Positions 48,834-60,370 of a stretch of 64,000 nt of DNA are shown here, in pieces. Both the position numbers and the translations under genes were made by a program. The stretch is from contig NC_030386.2 in the NCBI RefSeq assembly GCF_001625215.2, forward strand, positions 18,570,545 to 18,634,544. Direction: 5' to 3'. Positions within the stretch are counted from its first letter, which is position 1. Every line of letters starts with the position of its first letter. This DNA comes from Daucus carota subsp. sativus (lineage: Eukaryota > Streptophyta > Magnoliopsida > Apiales > Apiaceae). Below the pieces are notes generated by a model. It had not been told where the DNA came from. It worked only from the letters and a program-made list of their open reading frames with translations, and ran no database searches.

Positions 48834-51282
48834 ATGGATTACAATTATGTTATAGAGTGCATTCCAATCTATAAAGCAGCCATAGAAGGTGACTGGGAAA
48901 CAGCAAAACGCATCTTTAAGAAAGAAAAGAAAGACTTAAACGCGTCCATCACGTGCTGGGGAGAGACCACTCTGCACATAGCGGTGGGAACAAACAGTTC
49001 TCACCGCTTTGTGGAGCAGTTAGTAGAGCAGATGATGCAAATTGATCCACAGATGCTGCTGACAGGGAACTGTTATGGGAGTATTCCGCTCCAATATGCT
49101 GCCAAGGTGGGGAATATACAAGCTGTAAGACTTTTAGTCAGTTTAAACCCTGAAATGACTCAGATTAATAACAATATTGGGGAGACCGCCCTTAAGTTGG
49201 CAGCAATGCACGCAGAGAGAGAGACGCTGTTGTATTTGCTGGAGACGACGAAAGATGTGGTTGGAGAGGACGGAACTAGTCCCTACAGGGGAGCACATGG
49301 TGCTGATCTTCTCTCCTTTAGTATCTCAGCCGATTTCTATGGTATCTCTTAGACTATAAAATATTTACTTAGATTATAGTTTTAATCCCCTATATACTCC
49401 AGAATGATTGATGTGACATCATCTACATTCAAAGAATTAGCTAGTTCTCCAAGATGACTCATTCTTTCTCTCTATGCACATGAATCTTCGGCAGATGTTG
49501 CTCTGTATTTAGTGAACAAGTACCCGGACATTGTGCCAGAGACGAACATTATCAATTCACATACCAGCTTACAAGTACTAGCAGCAAAACATACAGCTTT
49601 TCAAAGTGGAAGCGGATTTGGATTTTGGCAACGATTCATCTATTCATGTGAGTCATTTTCTCAGGTCATTGTAATCATAAATTTAAATACTCCCTTCGTC
49701 TGATCCAAGGATATTATTCAATGCTACACCTTGAATTAAAAGGGATTCCTGTCAATCGGGAGAAAGCATTGAAGTCTCTTATAGGGGGGAAATCAGAGGT
49801 GTTTTCAACCCAAAACGGAACTAGAGGTAAATAATACTTCATCTATGTCAATTTGAGCTAGACCTGTCTTCGTACTAATCATTTCAACTTAAAATTTTCA
49901 GCGAGCTCTGGCTTAAATATTTCCTTCTGGAGCGTACTTCAGTACTTAGGTAGGGAGTCAAGCTCTGAAGTTATTGATCTCTAACACTGATGTTCAACCT
50001 ATAATGAATAAATTTTAAAGAAAATAGAGCCATTAGGTTAAAGTAAATAATTTCTGAATTATAACATGATATCACTACAGCGCCACACATCAAGCGGATT
50101 CATGACAGCAAAGTAAAGAATGTACGAGCAGAAGAACTAGTAAAACATATGTGCTCCGCTGTTATAAGGAAGGTCGACCATGCCACTGCCTGGGATGTAC
50201 TGGGAACTGCAATAGCAACCGCAGTAAAACATGGCATTCATGAGCTTATACAAGAGTGCATCCATCAGTATCCAGGCATCATCTGGTACGATATAGATGG
50301 ATTCTACTTGTTCTCATTTGCAATCAGGCACCGCTCAGAGAAAGTATACAACCTTGTATATCAAATGTCAGGGCATAAGGCCTATGTAGTGGCAGAGAGC
50401 CGAGATGGAGAGAATTCACTGCATTATGCTGGAAAGTTGGCGCCTCCACATCGCCTCAATACAGTCACTGGTGCAGCTTTGCAAATGCAACGCGAGCTTC
50501 AGTGGTTCAAGGTCATACTCTTACATAGCATATGTCAATTTTCTAGAATTTTTTAACTAGACACAATCTAATTTAGGAATAACTACTATTTCCCGGTCCA
50601 AAATAATTCTCTAATTTGACTTTTCCTCGATTAGATTGACCAAAATTTGACAAAAATTATCCTGGTTCAGGAAGTTGAAAAGCTTGTGAAACCTTCACAC
50701 AGAGAAGCCTTAAACAACGAAAACCATACACCAAGGATGGTATTCAGTGATGAACACAAGGAGCTTCTTAAAGACGCGCAACAATGGATGATAAGTACAG
50801 CATCATCAGCCACAGTTGTAGCAGCTCTTATTGTCACCATGGCATTTGCAGCCATCTTTACTGCACCTGGAGGAAACGACGACTCTGGAAAACCACTCTT
50901 TTTACGCGATCCAGTCTTTACTCTGTTTGTATCATCAGATGCTGTTGCATTATTCTCTTCATCAACCTCTGTGCTGGTGTTTTTGTCTGTCCTCAGTTCA
51001 CGTTTTGCCGAAGAGGACTTTTTATATGCTTTACCGAAGAGATTGACGCTTGGACTAATCTCATTATTCGTCTCAATAGCAGCTACAATGGTTGCATTCA
51101 GTGCAGCACTTTCACTGGTGATACGCGATGAAATACATTGGATCGCTGCTCCCGTTATTTTACTGGCTGTGGTTCCGGTGACATTGTTTTTGTTGTTGCA
51201 GTATCCTCTGCTCGTGGAACTTGTTCGCTCCACGTATGGATGTGGCATTTTCTACAAGCAAAACAATTTGTTGCTTCATTAG
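48834..51282 (+). CDS. Ankyrin-repeat PGG-domain membrane protein, ACD6/ITN1-like (gene 3)
   Basis: Six exons: 48834-49341, 49495-49647, 49743-49826, 49902-49949, 50081-50511, 50671-51282; 1836 nt, 611 residues, GT-AG and in phase. It starts MDYNYVIECIPIYKAAIEG at the only upstream ATG. The ankyrin part includes TTLHIAVGTNSSHRFVEQLV, SIPLQYAAKVGNIQAVRLL and ETALKLAAMHAERETLLYLL. Exon 5 keeps PPHRLNTVTGAALQMQREL. Exon 6 has the PGG domain with FTAPGGNDDSGKPLF and four predicted membrane helices ending in YPLLVELVRSTYG. It is most like gene 4 in exon 5 (ENSLHYAGKLAPPHR is shared), so genes 3 and 4 appear to be the closest pair. The reverse strand of exon 6 is also open for 193 codons; that is a codon-composition shadow. 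Confidence 0.93.
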
Positions 51283-51434
51283 ATTACTATTATTATATCA
51301 TCTGTGCTTGTATTCCTTGATCGATTAAGTAATCTGCTGTCATTGAGCTTAGTTGAGATGTAAATCTTTCTATTTTGCTACTTGTATTGATCAATTGTAA
51401 ATGTTTTCCAGCTACGGCGCAGATATTAAACACA

Positions 51435-51816
51435 GTTTGCAATTGGGTCACTGAACTCAAAAAGTTTGCAAATGGATCAAAGAACAAGATTTAACTTGAA
51501 GTCAACTCACTGAACTAATAAAAGGTTGCATTTAGGTCACTACGCCGTTAAATATCAGTTGACTTTAACGGAATCCGTTAAAAATTATATAAAATATATA
51601 AAAATTCGATTTTAAAAAAATTCTGAAAACTTAAAAAAAATCTAAAATTTTTGATAAAACTTTAAAAAAACATGAAATAAAATGTAAAAATTTTGATACT
51701 TAACGGCGTAGTGACATAAATGCAAGTTTTTACTAGTTCAGTAAGTTGACTGCAAGTTAAATCTAGTTCTGTGATCCATTTGCAAGCTTTTTAAGTTCAG
51801 TGACCCAATTGCAAGT
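51435..51816. mobile_element. Fold-back MITE with arms of about 115 bp
   Basis: The left arm (TTGCAATTGGGTCACTGAAC onwards, about 51437-51555) is inverted at about 51696-51814. A spacer rich in AAAATTTT-type sequence separates the arms. No target duplication could be read with confidence, so the superfamily is open (Mutator-like is possible from the long arms). Confidence 0.75.
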
Positions 51817-52614
51817 TGGTCATGAGTTTAGTTATTTTTTGCCTATTAACCCCTATTTTAATTGAAATTACTTTTAAAACGTACTTCAATAAAAGAAATA
51901 AGAAAACCAAGAAGTTGGAAAGGTCGTGCAGACACGGGACATGCCCGGATGAAAAACAGATTTGTATTCCTTTACAAATACATATTGAAGTTTCTCACTA
52001 TTTTATATAAGTAATCATAAAAGGTATTCTTATAGTTTCGAAAGGAATAGATATTTTAATTATAAAAATGATTACATATTGTTTATTAAAAAACCTTTTA
52101 TCGACTCGAGAATCTGATTCACGGGTATCACAATTCACAAAAACTAACATCTTATGCACCAGATACCAGAGTTCTTCACGAACCGCGCGAGCTGTTCGCG
52201 AACAAGCTCGACTCGATAAAAATTCGGTTTGGCTCGGTTCGTTAGGAACTCGAGCTCGAGCTCGAACACATAAATGTGTTCGTTAAGGAAAACGAGCTCG
52301 AGCCGAGTTTTTAGCGTGTTCGGCTCGAGCTCGGCTAGAACTCGTTCAGCTCGAGTTCAGCTCGTTAAAATTCGAAAAAATGAAATATTTTCAGGATATT
52401 GGTGATGCAACATATAATACATCTATAGATTTTAGTAATGAAACCAATGTTTAAGGAAAAAATAATTTTATTTGGTTTACTATTTCTATCAGTCAAGCAT
52501 CAGTTTGACCAGTACCACTAACTAGTGTTTATTCTTGAATTGATGCTTTCTCTTTTTTTTTAAATATTTTTTATCGATCCAACCGTATGAATGTGAACAT
52601 ATATATATATATAT

Positions 52615-52948
52615 AGGGTCCTACTCTGGTACAAACCATCTTAGCGTACAAACTACAAACTAAAATTAAAAAGTCTCTAAATCAAATTGAAATATAGCAC
52701 ATATGGTATGGAAATTGATCGTTGCGAGATGAACAAAAATACAGTGAAGTCGGATTTCAAAAAATATTCACCGATTAACGGGAAAATTCAAATTAAAAAC
52801 GGAGGGGAATCTGCGGATCATGTGTGATAGGGTGTATATTAACTGGTGTGTGGTTGCCCCTGCGGGGCCATTAGATTAGATTCATCCAAGGGCTTATATT
52901 GAGTTTGTAGTTTGTACACTAACTTAGTTTGTATTTGAGCACTTCCCT
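52615..52948. mobile_element. MITE inserted in a TA repeat (first of two related copies)
   Basis: It begins AGGGTCCTACTCTGGTACAAA and ends, in reverse complement, AGGGAAGTGCTCAAATACAAA. Both sides are (TA)n. A related element follows 14 bp later with matching ends. Insertion into (TA)n resembles the known preference of rice Micron elements; kinship with them is not shown. Confidence 0.72.
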
Positions 52949-52962
52949 ATATATATATATAT

Positions 52963-53460
52963 AGGGTCTTACTCCAGTACAAACTCCTTACTGTACAAAC
53001 GTACAAACCAGTGATTATGGCAATAATATTTAGTGATTAGCAGATTTTAATATAACAAATACATACATCCATCACCACCACCGCCACAATCACCACCACC
53101 ACCAACCACCACTGCGCCTCTCTCTCTCCACCAGTCACCACCAACCACCACTGCCCCCTCTTTCTCTCACCACCCACCACCACCACCACTGCCAGCAGCT
53201 CTCTTTGGTTGTTCGCTCACCTACCTGTGCTATACACACAATCGTGTCTCTCTGTCTCAATCGTGTTTCTAGCACTGCCCTCGCGCCGCGCTGCACCAGC
53301 ACTCGGCTATGTCGCCCTGTAAGTGCTCCCCTCCCCTTATCTCTCCATCAGACCCCCTGATAGATTTAGTGATTTTGTTCAATCATTTAGTGATTCTGTT
53401 CAAGTCATTTAGTGATTGTTTGTACGTTTGTAAACTAAAGAGTTTGTATTTGAGCACTTG

Positions 53461-53463
<3 letters not shown>
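52963..53463. mobile_element. MITE inserted in a TA repeat (second copy, with CCACCA-rich interior)
   Basis: It begins AGGGTCTTACTCCAGTACAAA and ends, in reverse complement, AGGCAAGTGCTCAAATACAAA, matching the neighbouring element at the ends only. The interior is different: a CACCACCACC-rich stretch and a GC-rich stretch around 53050-53330 that could be captured host sequence. A (TA)n tract follows. Confidence 0.68.

Positions 53464-53534
<71 letters not shown>
53464..53534. repeat. (TA)n microsatellite
   Basis: An uninterrupted run of about 35 TA units bordering the MITE at 52963-53463. Confidence 0.95.
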
Positions 53535-53536
<2 letters not shown>

Positions 53537-54222
53537 TGATGTAAACAACATTTCGGAAAAAATTAATTTTATTTGGTTTGTTATTTTATCAGTCAAGCAT
53601 TAGTTTGATTAGAACCACACACTAGTATTTAGTGCTAAACTGGTATTTCGATTTTTTTAAAAATATTTCACATAGATACAACCGTATGGATGTTAACATA
53701 TTTTTTAGTTATGTAGCCAAAGTTTTTGAAAATAATAATTTTATTTGTTTTGCTATTTTAACAATCAAGTAGAGGTTTGACTAGTACTGCTAACTAGTGT
53801 TTAATCCTGATTTAGTACTTTGATATTTTAAAAAATATTTTTTAGCGTTCCAACCGCAAGATGTTAACATATATACATGTTAGTGAAATAACCAAAGTTT
53901 CAAAAAAATAATTTTATTTGGTTAGTTATTATAAAAGTCAACTAGCGGTTTCACTTTTTTTTTTTTTTTGGTTCGGCTCGTATTTGTTCACGAATAAGCC
54001 CGTGTTCAACTCATTAATTATCGAACTCGAGCTCGATTACAATTTTTATTCGATAAAAAACTTCGGCTCGGCTGGTTAGAAAAAATAAATTTAAAATCCG
54101 TCCCGACTCGTTCAAAATTCGGCTCAATTCTGTTCGTGAACAGCCCTACCAGATACGGTACCAAGCACCCCAACGATGACCGGTGAATCATGCAACGTTG
54201 ACTAAACACCTCTACCTCACAG

Positions 54223-55009
54223 TAGGGGTGAACAAAAAACCGATTAACCTACAAAACCGATCCAACCCGCACCTTATTTCGGCTGACCAAACCGAACCGT
54301 TCCCAACCGAGAAGTAATTGGGTTCGTTTTTTATTAACCCGAATAGATTGGGTTGGGTCAGGGTTTTTAATTTTTTAACCCCCACCCAACCCAACCCAAC
54401 CCGTTTAAAATAACATAGTCTGGTAGTACACTATTAAAATTATAACAGTCCATCAAAGTATTGCAGCCCAGCCCATTAGCATCTGACCTAAATCATTTCT
54501 CTATGCTTCCAGTTCATAGGTTGTTATTATGTTAATTTTTCTGTAAATATTGATAAATTTATTAATAATAGTTCATAACCATCCTTAGATTATTATGCAA
54601 ATACAAGGTGTTTGTATATTTAACCACATTCTGTATGTATATTCTGTACTTGTTAATCACCATAGCAGAGAGTGATGGAGTTGAAAAGCAAATGCTGCAA
54701 TTTACTACTAGTAAATCTATGTCTCTGGGACTGGGATTGAGTCCAGATTTTTGAAATGCTGCAATGTGTTTTTGCAATGTGTAGTCTATTTAAACTACTA
54801 AGCTACATACAGATTGTGTTTGTGTGTTTTTAATTTTGACGGGATAAAACCCGATAAACCCGACCCAACCCAACCCGACGTATGAATAATAGGGTTGGGT
54901 TGGAAATATTTATGAGGGTTAACGGGTTCGAATTTTTATAACCTGATTAAATTGGGTTGGGTTGAGTTTTTGCCCCTAACCCGGCCAACCCAATCCGTGT
55001 TCACCCCTA
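54223..55009. mobile_element. Non-autonomous hAT-type element
   Basis: Ends are TAGGGGTGAACA on the left and, in reverse complement, TAGGGGTGAACACGGATTGG on the right. Flanks are CCTCACAG (54215-54222) and CCTTACAG (55010-55017), matching at 7 of 8 positions. Subterminal DNA is rich in AACCCAACCC and its complement. It has no coding capacity. Confidence 0.82.
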
Positions 55010-55113
55010 CCTTACAGGTCTTGTTGCAATTATTTGAAGTCCGACCGACGGCTTGCCCAATTAAAAAAGTGTTTGTCCTATTGTTGTCTGAAGTGAACAA
55101 GTTGACTGCGGTC

Positions 55114-55807
55114 TAGGGGTGTTCATGGGTCGGGTTGGGTCGGTTTTACCCGAAACCCCAACCCAACTCATTATATTCGGTTTTAATAAATTCTAACTCA
55201 TTTAAATTTTGATTTAAATTTTATTGATTTGGGTTGGTTAGAATTCATTTCGGGTTGGTTTGGGTTGGCTCAAATACCCTTTTATTTTTTATGGTTATAT
55301 TTTTTATTTGGGTCGGTTAGAATCTGTGTTCTGATTGATAATGCCGTAATTTTTGGTTAACTGCAGAGTAAGCCTCCATCAATCTCTCATGTTCCGCTAC
55401 AAAATAAAAAAAACAAATGCATGTTTCAATAGTCCTAGTGCCGTGTATACTACAATACATAAACTCCTATAAATACGTGTGCTTTCAAAAATAGATCATA
55501 ATAGACTCTGAAATTTCAAAAATTGAATATTAGATTATGAAGTTTTAAAAATATAAAATAAATAATACTAAGTGTCCTATATTTTAGGTAAATTATATCA
55601 AAATAAGGATGTAGTGCATAATTAAATGTCGGGTTGGGTTGGGTCGGTTAAAAATTAAGTAAAACCCTAATCCAACCTATTTAATTTGGCTTTTTAAATT
55701 TTTAGCTTAATTACTTTTTGATTTTTTTTTTTTCCGGATTGGGTTAGAGTCGAGTAGGATCGGATAGGGTCGGTTAGGTCGGGTTTTGAAACCTATGAAA
55801 ACCCCTA
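55114..55807. mobile_element. Non-autonomous hAT-type element with perfect 8-bp target duplication
   Basis: Left end TAGGGGTGTTCATGGGTCGG; right end in reverse complement TAGGGGTTTTCATAGGTTTC. CTGCGGTC flanks both sides exactly (55106-55113 and 55808-55815). GGGTTGGGTCGG-type motifs fill both subterminal regions. It has no coding capacity. Confidence 0.88.
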
Positions 55808-56193
55808 CTGCGGTCTGAGGCGGATCATGTTTGAAACCAGAGCAGAGCTAGAAACACCTCTCAGTTGTGTGTCCTTAATCTCAGAGCTTAGTTCAGGTTC
55901 AAAGACCTCAGTAAATATCTGACCCTAAGATACAGATGGATCTTTTGGAGCTTAGTACAAAAAGATCCTAAATATATATATTTCACAAGTGGCCTCAATA
56001 TAATTTGACCTTTCTTTACAAGTGGTTGAGTAATCTATAACCAATAATCAAGAATCGACAGAAACTACCATGTCATCGGATTTTCAGAGAGTTGTTAAAA
56101 TCTGGTCCATGGCTTACTATCGATCTAGAGTCGTATATGTTCACAAGTCATAACACAAGCACTGAGAAGCTTGAGCCTTGAGCTATAGATCCA

Positions 56194-58589
56194 ATGGCTC
56201 CCAATTACAACCATGTCATCAAGTGCATTCCAATCTACAAAGCAGCAATAGACGACGACTGGGAGAAAGCAAGGCACATTTTTGAAGAAGAAAAGATAGA
56301 ATTTGATGCGCATATCACGTACTGGAAAGAGACAGCTCTGCACATAGCGGTGGGAACCAACAGTTCTCACCGCTTTGTAGAGCAGTTGGTGGAGCAGATG
56401 AAGCTAAAAAATCCACAGATGTTGCTGACTGTTAACTGGGCTGGGAGTAATCCGCTTCTTTATGCTGCCAAGGTGGGGAATATGCGAGGGGCAGAGCTTT
56501 TGGTAGGCCTAAACCCGGAGATTACTCAGCTCAGTAACAACTCTGGGGAGAACGCCTTGGAGGCGGCAGCAAATCATGGGCGGAGAGACATACTGTTGTA
56601 CTTGCTGCACAACACGAAAGATGTCGTTGGAGAGGACGGACGTAGTCCTTTTCGAGGAGCACATGGTGCTGATCTTCTCGCCTTTTGCATCTTGAGTGAT
56701 TTTTATGGTAGGTCTGTTCAATCTGAGTTGGTCACTCAACATGGTATTACAGATTTAAGTTGATTTGTTTGTTTTAGTTTTCTATGTACGCACGTGCTAA
56801 TACGATGGATGGATCTTGGGCAGATATTGCTCTGTATTTAGTAAAAGAGTACCCAGCCATTGTGACAGAGAAAAGTAAGAGCAATTACCAGCAGACCAGC
56901 TTACAAATACTAGCAGCAAAAAGTAAGGCTTTTCGAAGTGGAAGTAGTTATGGATTTTGGCAAGGAATCATCTACTCATGTGAGTAATTTTTGTCTATGG
57001 TATCCTGTCTTGTCTTGGGTAAAATCTCCTTTGCATTCAAGACTACACCTTAATGATTAATTTTCTAGGTAATTAGTTATCTTCTGTTTTTTTTTTGTTT
57101 TTATCGAGACACGGTGTGATATTTCATACATCTTGGTTGATAATGAATCATAAGGGATCCCTGTTAATCGCGAGAAAGCATTGGAGTCTCCTGTCAAGGG
57201 AACATTTCAACAGAGCACACCCCAGAACCCAATTAAAGGTATATATATACTTATACTTAACTAATGTCAATTTGAGCTCTAGTTGTCTTTATAGTACTAA
57301 TCATTTCTACTTATCTATTTTCAGCAAGCTATGATTTAAAGAATTCTATTTGGAGGGTACTTCAGTCCTTAGGTATGGAATCAAAGCCACACACCTACTG
57401 ATGTCTCTCACTGATATGGTTCAAGGCTTGGTTTAAAGTAAATGTTTTCCGAATTGTAACATAAAATCACTGCAGCACCGCATATTAAGCAGATCCATGA
57501 CAACAAAGTAAGGCACATACAGGCAGAGGAACTAGTTAAACAAATGTGCTCAGCTGTTATAGACAAGGTGGAACACGGAGCTACTTGGAATTTATTCGGA
57601 AAGGCAATAATAACAGCAGTAGAACATGGCATTCATGAGCTTATAGAAGAGTGCATCAATCAGTATCCAGGCATCGTCTGGTATGAAATCAATGGATTCT
57701 ACTTGTTCTCATTGGCTGTCAAGCACCGACAGGAAAAAGTGTACAACCTTTTATATCAAATGTCAGGGCATAAGGCGTACGTGGTGGCAGATAAACAAAA
57801 TGGAGAGAATTCACTGCATTACGCTGGAAAGCTAGCGCCTCCACATCGCCTCAATACAGTCACTGGTGCGGCTTTGCAAATGCAACGCGAGCTTCAGTGG
57901 TTCAAGGTCATCCTCATACCTTCAATTTGTCAAATTTCTTGAATATTTCTATCCTACTTATAATATATCTTGGTCAGGAAGTTGAAAAGCTCGTGAAACA
58001 TTCACACAAAGAAGCCGTAAACACTGAACACAATACACCAAGAATGGTATTCACTCTTGAACACAAGGAGCTCCTTAAAGAAGGACAAGAATGGATGAAG
58101 AGTACATCATCATCAGCCACGGTAGTAGCAGCTCTTTTTGTTACTATGGCATTTGCAGCCATATTTACAGCGCCTGGAGGAAACAGCGATGCTGGAAAAC
58201 CACTATTCTTACGCGATCCAGTCTTCATTCTCTTTGTAATATCAGACGCAGTTGCATTATTCTCTTCATCAACCTCTGTGCTGGTGTTTTTGTCTGTACT
58301 CAGTTCACGTTTTGCAGAAGAGGATTTTTTATATGCTTTACCAAAGAGATTGACACTCGGACTAATGTCGTTATTCATAGCAATAGCGGCCACAATGATT
58401 GCCTTTGGCGCGGCACTTTCACTTGTGATAGGTAACGAAGTACATTCGATCACTGCTCCTGTAATTTTACTGGCTGCCATTCCGGTAACATTGTTTTTAT
58501 TGTTGCAGTATCCTCTGCTTGTGGAACTTTTTCGCTCCACGTATGGAAGTGGCATTTTCTACAAGCAAAACGATTTGTTGCTTCATTAA
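56194..58589 (+). CDS. Ankyrin-repeat PGG-domain membrane protein, ACD6/ITN1-like (gene 4)
   Basis: Six exons: 56194-56707, 56824-56979, 57155-57238, 57325-57372, 57476-57906, 57978-58589; 1845 nt, 614 residues, in phase with GT-AG borders. The N-terminus MAPNYNHVIKCIPIYKAAID starts at the first ATG. The ankyrin part includes TALHIAVGTNSSHRFVEQLV, SNPLLYAAKVGNMRGAELL and ENALEAAANHGRRDILLYLL. The second repeat exon has DIALYLVKEYPAIV. Exon 5 ends in PPHRLNTVTGAALQMQREL. Exon 6 contains FTAPGGNSDAGKPLF and four predicted membrane helices. The stop is TAA where the other intact copies use TAG. It lies 378 bp downstream of an hAT element, so its promoter is partly bordered by transposon DNA; no strong TATA box was found close to the start. 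Confidence 0.93.
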
Positions 58590-58806
58590 ATTTAATAATT
58601 AATATTAATTTGAATTTTTTCACTTGACCAGTTATGTAATTTGTTCTGTTATTACTGTTTCTGACACTACTGGTATGTGTTCTTGAGCAAGTAACCGAAA
58701 TAGTGTGCTTAATCTACTAATATATAAGCGCTGATCCTCAAATAACACAGTTTATCATTGTGGTCAAAAATAAAGAACTTCAACTTTTTTTCGCTTTTAG
58801 ACAAAT

Positions 58807-59610
58807 TGTTGCCTCTTCAGTCTTCCATCACTTTCTAGTAGTTGTACAGTGCTACAAAGTGTTGTCACTTTTACAAAACTTCCATTAATCAAGACAAAAG
58901 GCATGAATCAATCTAGAAAGCATTCTCTCATAACATTGTGCAGAACTGTATTTACAAAGAAAAGATGTAATCTCCTGTACTTATTGTTTGCTTTTTATAT
59001 CCACTACTAGAATATTCTTTCTAACAAACTAATTCACACTCCCAAGTTGTGTGCTGAGCTGTCTTGCTGATGTGTATCTTCATTGACCTCCTCAGTGCTA
59101 CCTTCGTTTATTGTGGCTATATCTTTAACATCCCCCTCAAGATGGATGGCTAAAATAGATTGAAGACACTCAGCTTGCCAAGTAAAAACCTAAGCTGATT
59201 GCTAGCCAAGCCTTTTGTAAACATATCTGCAGGTTGATCAAAAGTAGATAAGTGAGCAATGTGTTGTGCCAATACATGAACAGTATAAAAAATGTCAGGC
59301 CTGGAAATAATAAGGTAAATGAGTTTGCCAATTGACCTTCTATAGAGAGACGCATAAGAAATGCCAGGCTCCTTTGAAGGTTTGGACTAGTTATGATTTT
59401 GTTCAATTGGAATGAGTGAAGGTTTGCGATCACTCATACCAGCATCTTAGAAGATCATACGTATATTTTCTCTGATTTAAGTAGATACCTGCAGGGGACC
59501 TAGCAAATTCCATGCCAAGAAGGTATTTCAGATGCCCTAAATCTTTGATTTGAAACTGAGATGTTAAGAAAGTTTTGACAGCTGATATAGCTGAAGTATC
59601 ACATAAATAT
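58807..59610 (-). mobile_element. Ty1/copia retrotransposon 3' fragment with LTR
   Basis: On the minus strand, from about 59600, the DNA reads QFQIKDLGHLKYLLGMEFAR then GIYLNQRKYTYDLL, the reverse-transcriptase C-terminal block of Ty1/copia. It then reads, with stops and frameshifts, SRPDIFYTVHVLAQH and, after a deletion, DQPADMFTKGLASNQLRFLLGK, the end of pol. A polypurine tract TTGAGGGGGA (59131-59140) is followed directly by TGTTAAAG, the start of an LTR running to about 58807 (ending GGCAACA), with a TATA-like motif near 58991. The rest of the element is missing and the coding part is broken. Confidence 0.85.
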
Positions 59611-59937
59611 TGTAATCAAAATGGAGAACAATTACTTTTATAAATTGCAGGACATTATGTTCTACAATATAACTCATAAGCAGAACAGAAATCTTAATGC
59701 TTGTTAAAGTTAAAAAATATTAATGGTTAATTGATAATTATGCTTAAGACTACTTATAAATGATAAAAAATATATAAATTTGGATAATCAAAATATGAAA
59801 ATTTATGATTAAACCAAAAAATTATGGCTCATACTCCAATATTCCAATTTTTTTGTGTTCTTTATGGAACTTGATCTATATAAGTTAATAATGTCAGTAT
59901 TATTAAATCTTATTAATTCATTAAGATTATTATATCA

Positions 59938-60370
59938 TGGATGGAAGAATGTGTGGAAAATGAAAGTGCCTCACAAAATTGAAAAAGTTTCTCTGGCTAG
60001 TATGTAGAAATAACGTAGCTGTTAGGAACTTATTGAGTGCAAATAACTATTCTACGCCCTATGTGTGACAGTGTGAGACTGATGTCAAGCATCTCATACA
60101 TGTTTTGATGGACTGCAATTTTGCAAAACAATGTTGGAGTTTTATGGGGATGGAATATGATGTGTTTAGAGTTGAGTCAGCATCAGACTGGTTGCTAGAG
60201 AGACACAAGATATGTTAGTGCAGATTGTCACGGTACTTGGGGGAATATGGTGTGCAAGAAATCTAAAGTATGGGAACAGAAGCCTTTAAATCCAGTATGT
60301 ATTGACAATGCAGTGGAGTGTAAAACTAGTCATTCAATAGAGAGAATTAAGAAAAAGAAAGACGAATACT
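59938..60370 (+). mobile_element. LINE-type retroelement remnant (reverse-transcriptase zinc-binding region)
   Basis: Translated with one frame change and a stop, the DNA reads WKNVWKMKVPHKI, FLWLVCRNNVAVRNLL and CETDVKHLIHVLMDCNFAKQCW. The last of these is the zinc-binding pattern that follows reverse transcriptase in plant non-LTR elements. LVQIVTVLGGIWCARNLKVWE follows in another frame. It is a dead fragment. Confidence 0.8.

Larger units (their letters stand above)
52167..54148. mobile_element. Composite hAT-type element with internal 174-bp repeats and two nested MITEs
   Basis: The same 8-bp word CCAGATAC flanks the element (52159-52166 and 54149-54156). Its ends are diverged inverted copies (CAGAGTTCTTCACGAAC and, from the right, TAGGGCTGTTCACGAAC), with GAGCTCG/TCGGCTCG-rich subterminal DNA, as in non-autonomous hAT elements. 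Inside are tandem units of 172-175 bp beginning near 52434, 53535, 53707 and 53882. The first and second are separated only by two TA-flanked MITEs (52615-52948 and 52963-53463). No transposase is present. Confidence 0.82.

Noticed and set aside
53309-53536. Open frame ending in a long Tyr-Ile repeat
   Set aside because: It is translation of a TA microsatellite and lies inside a MITE.
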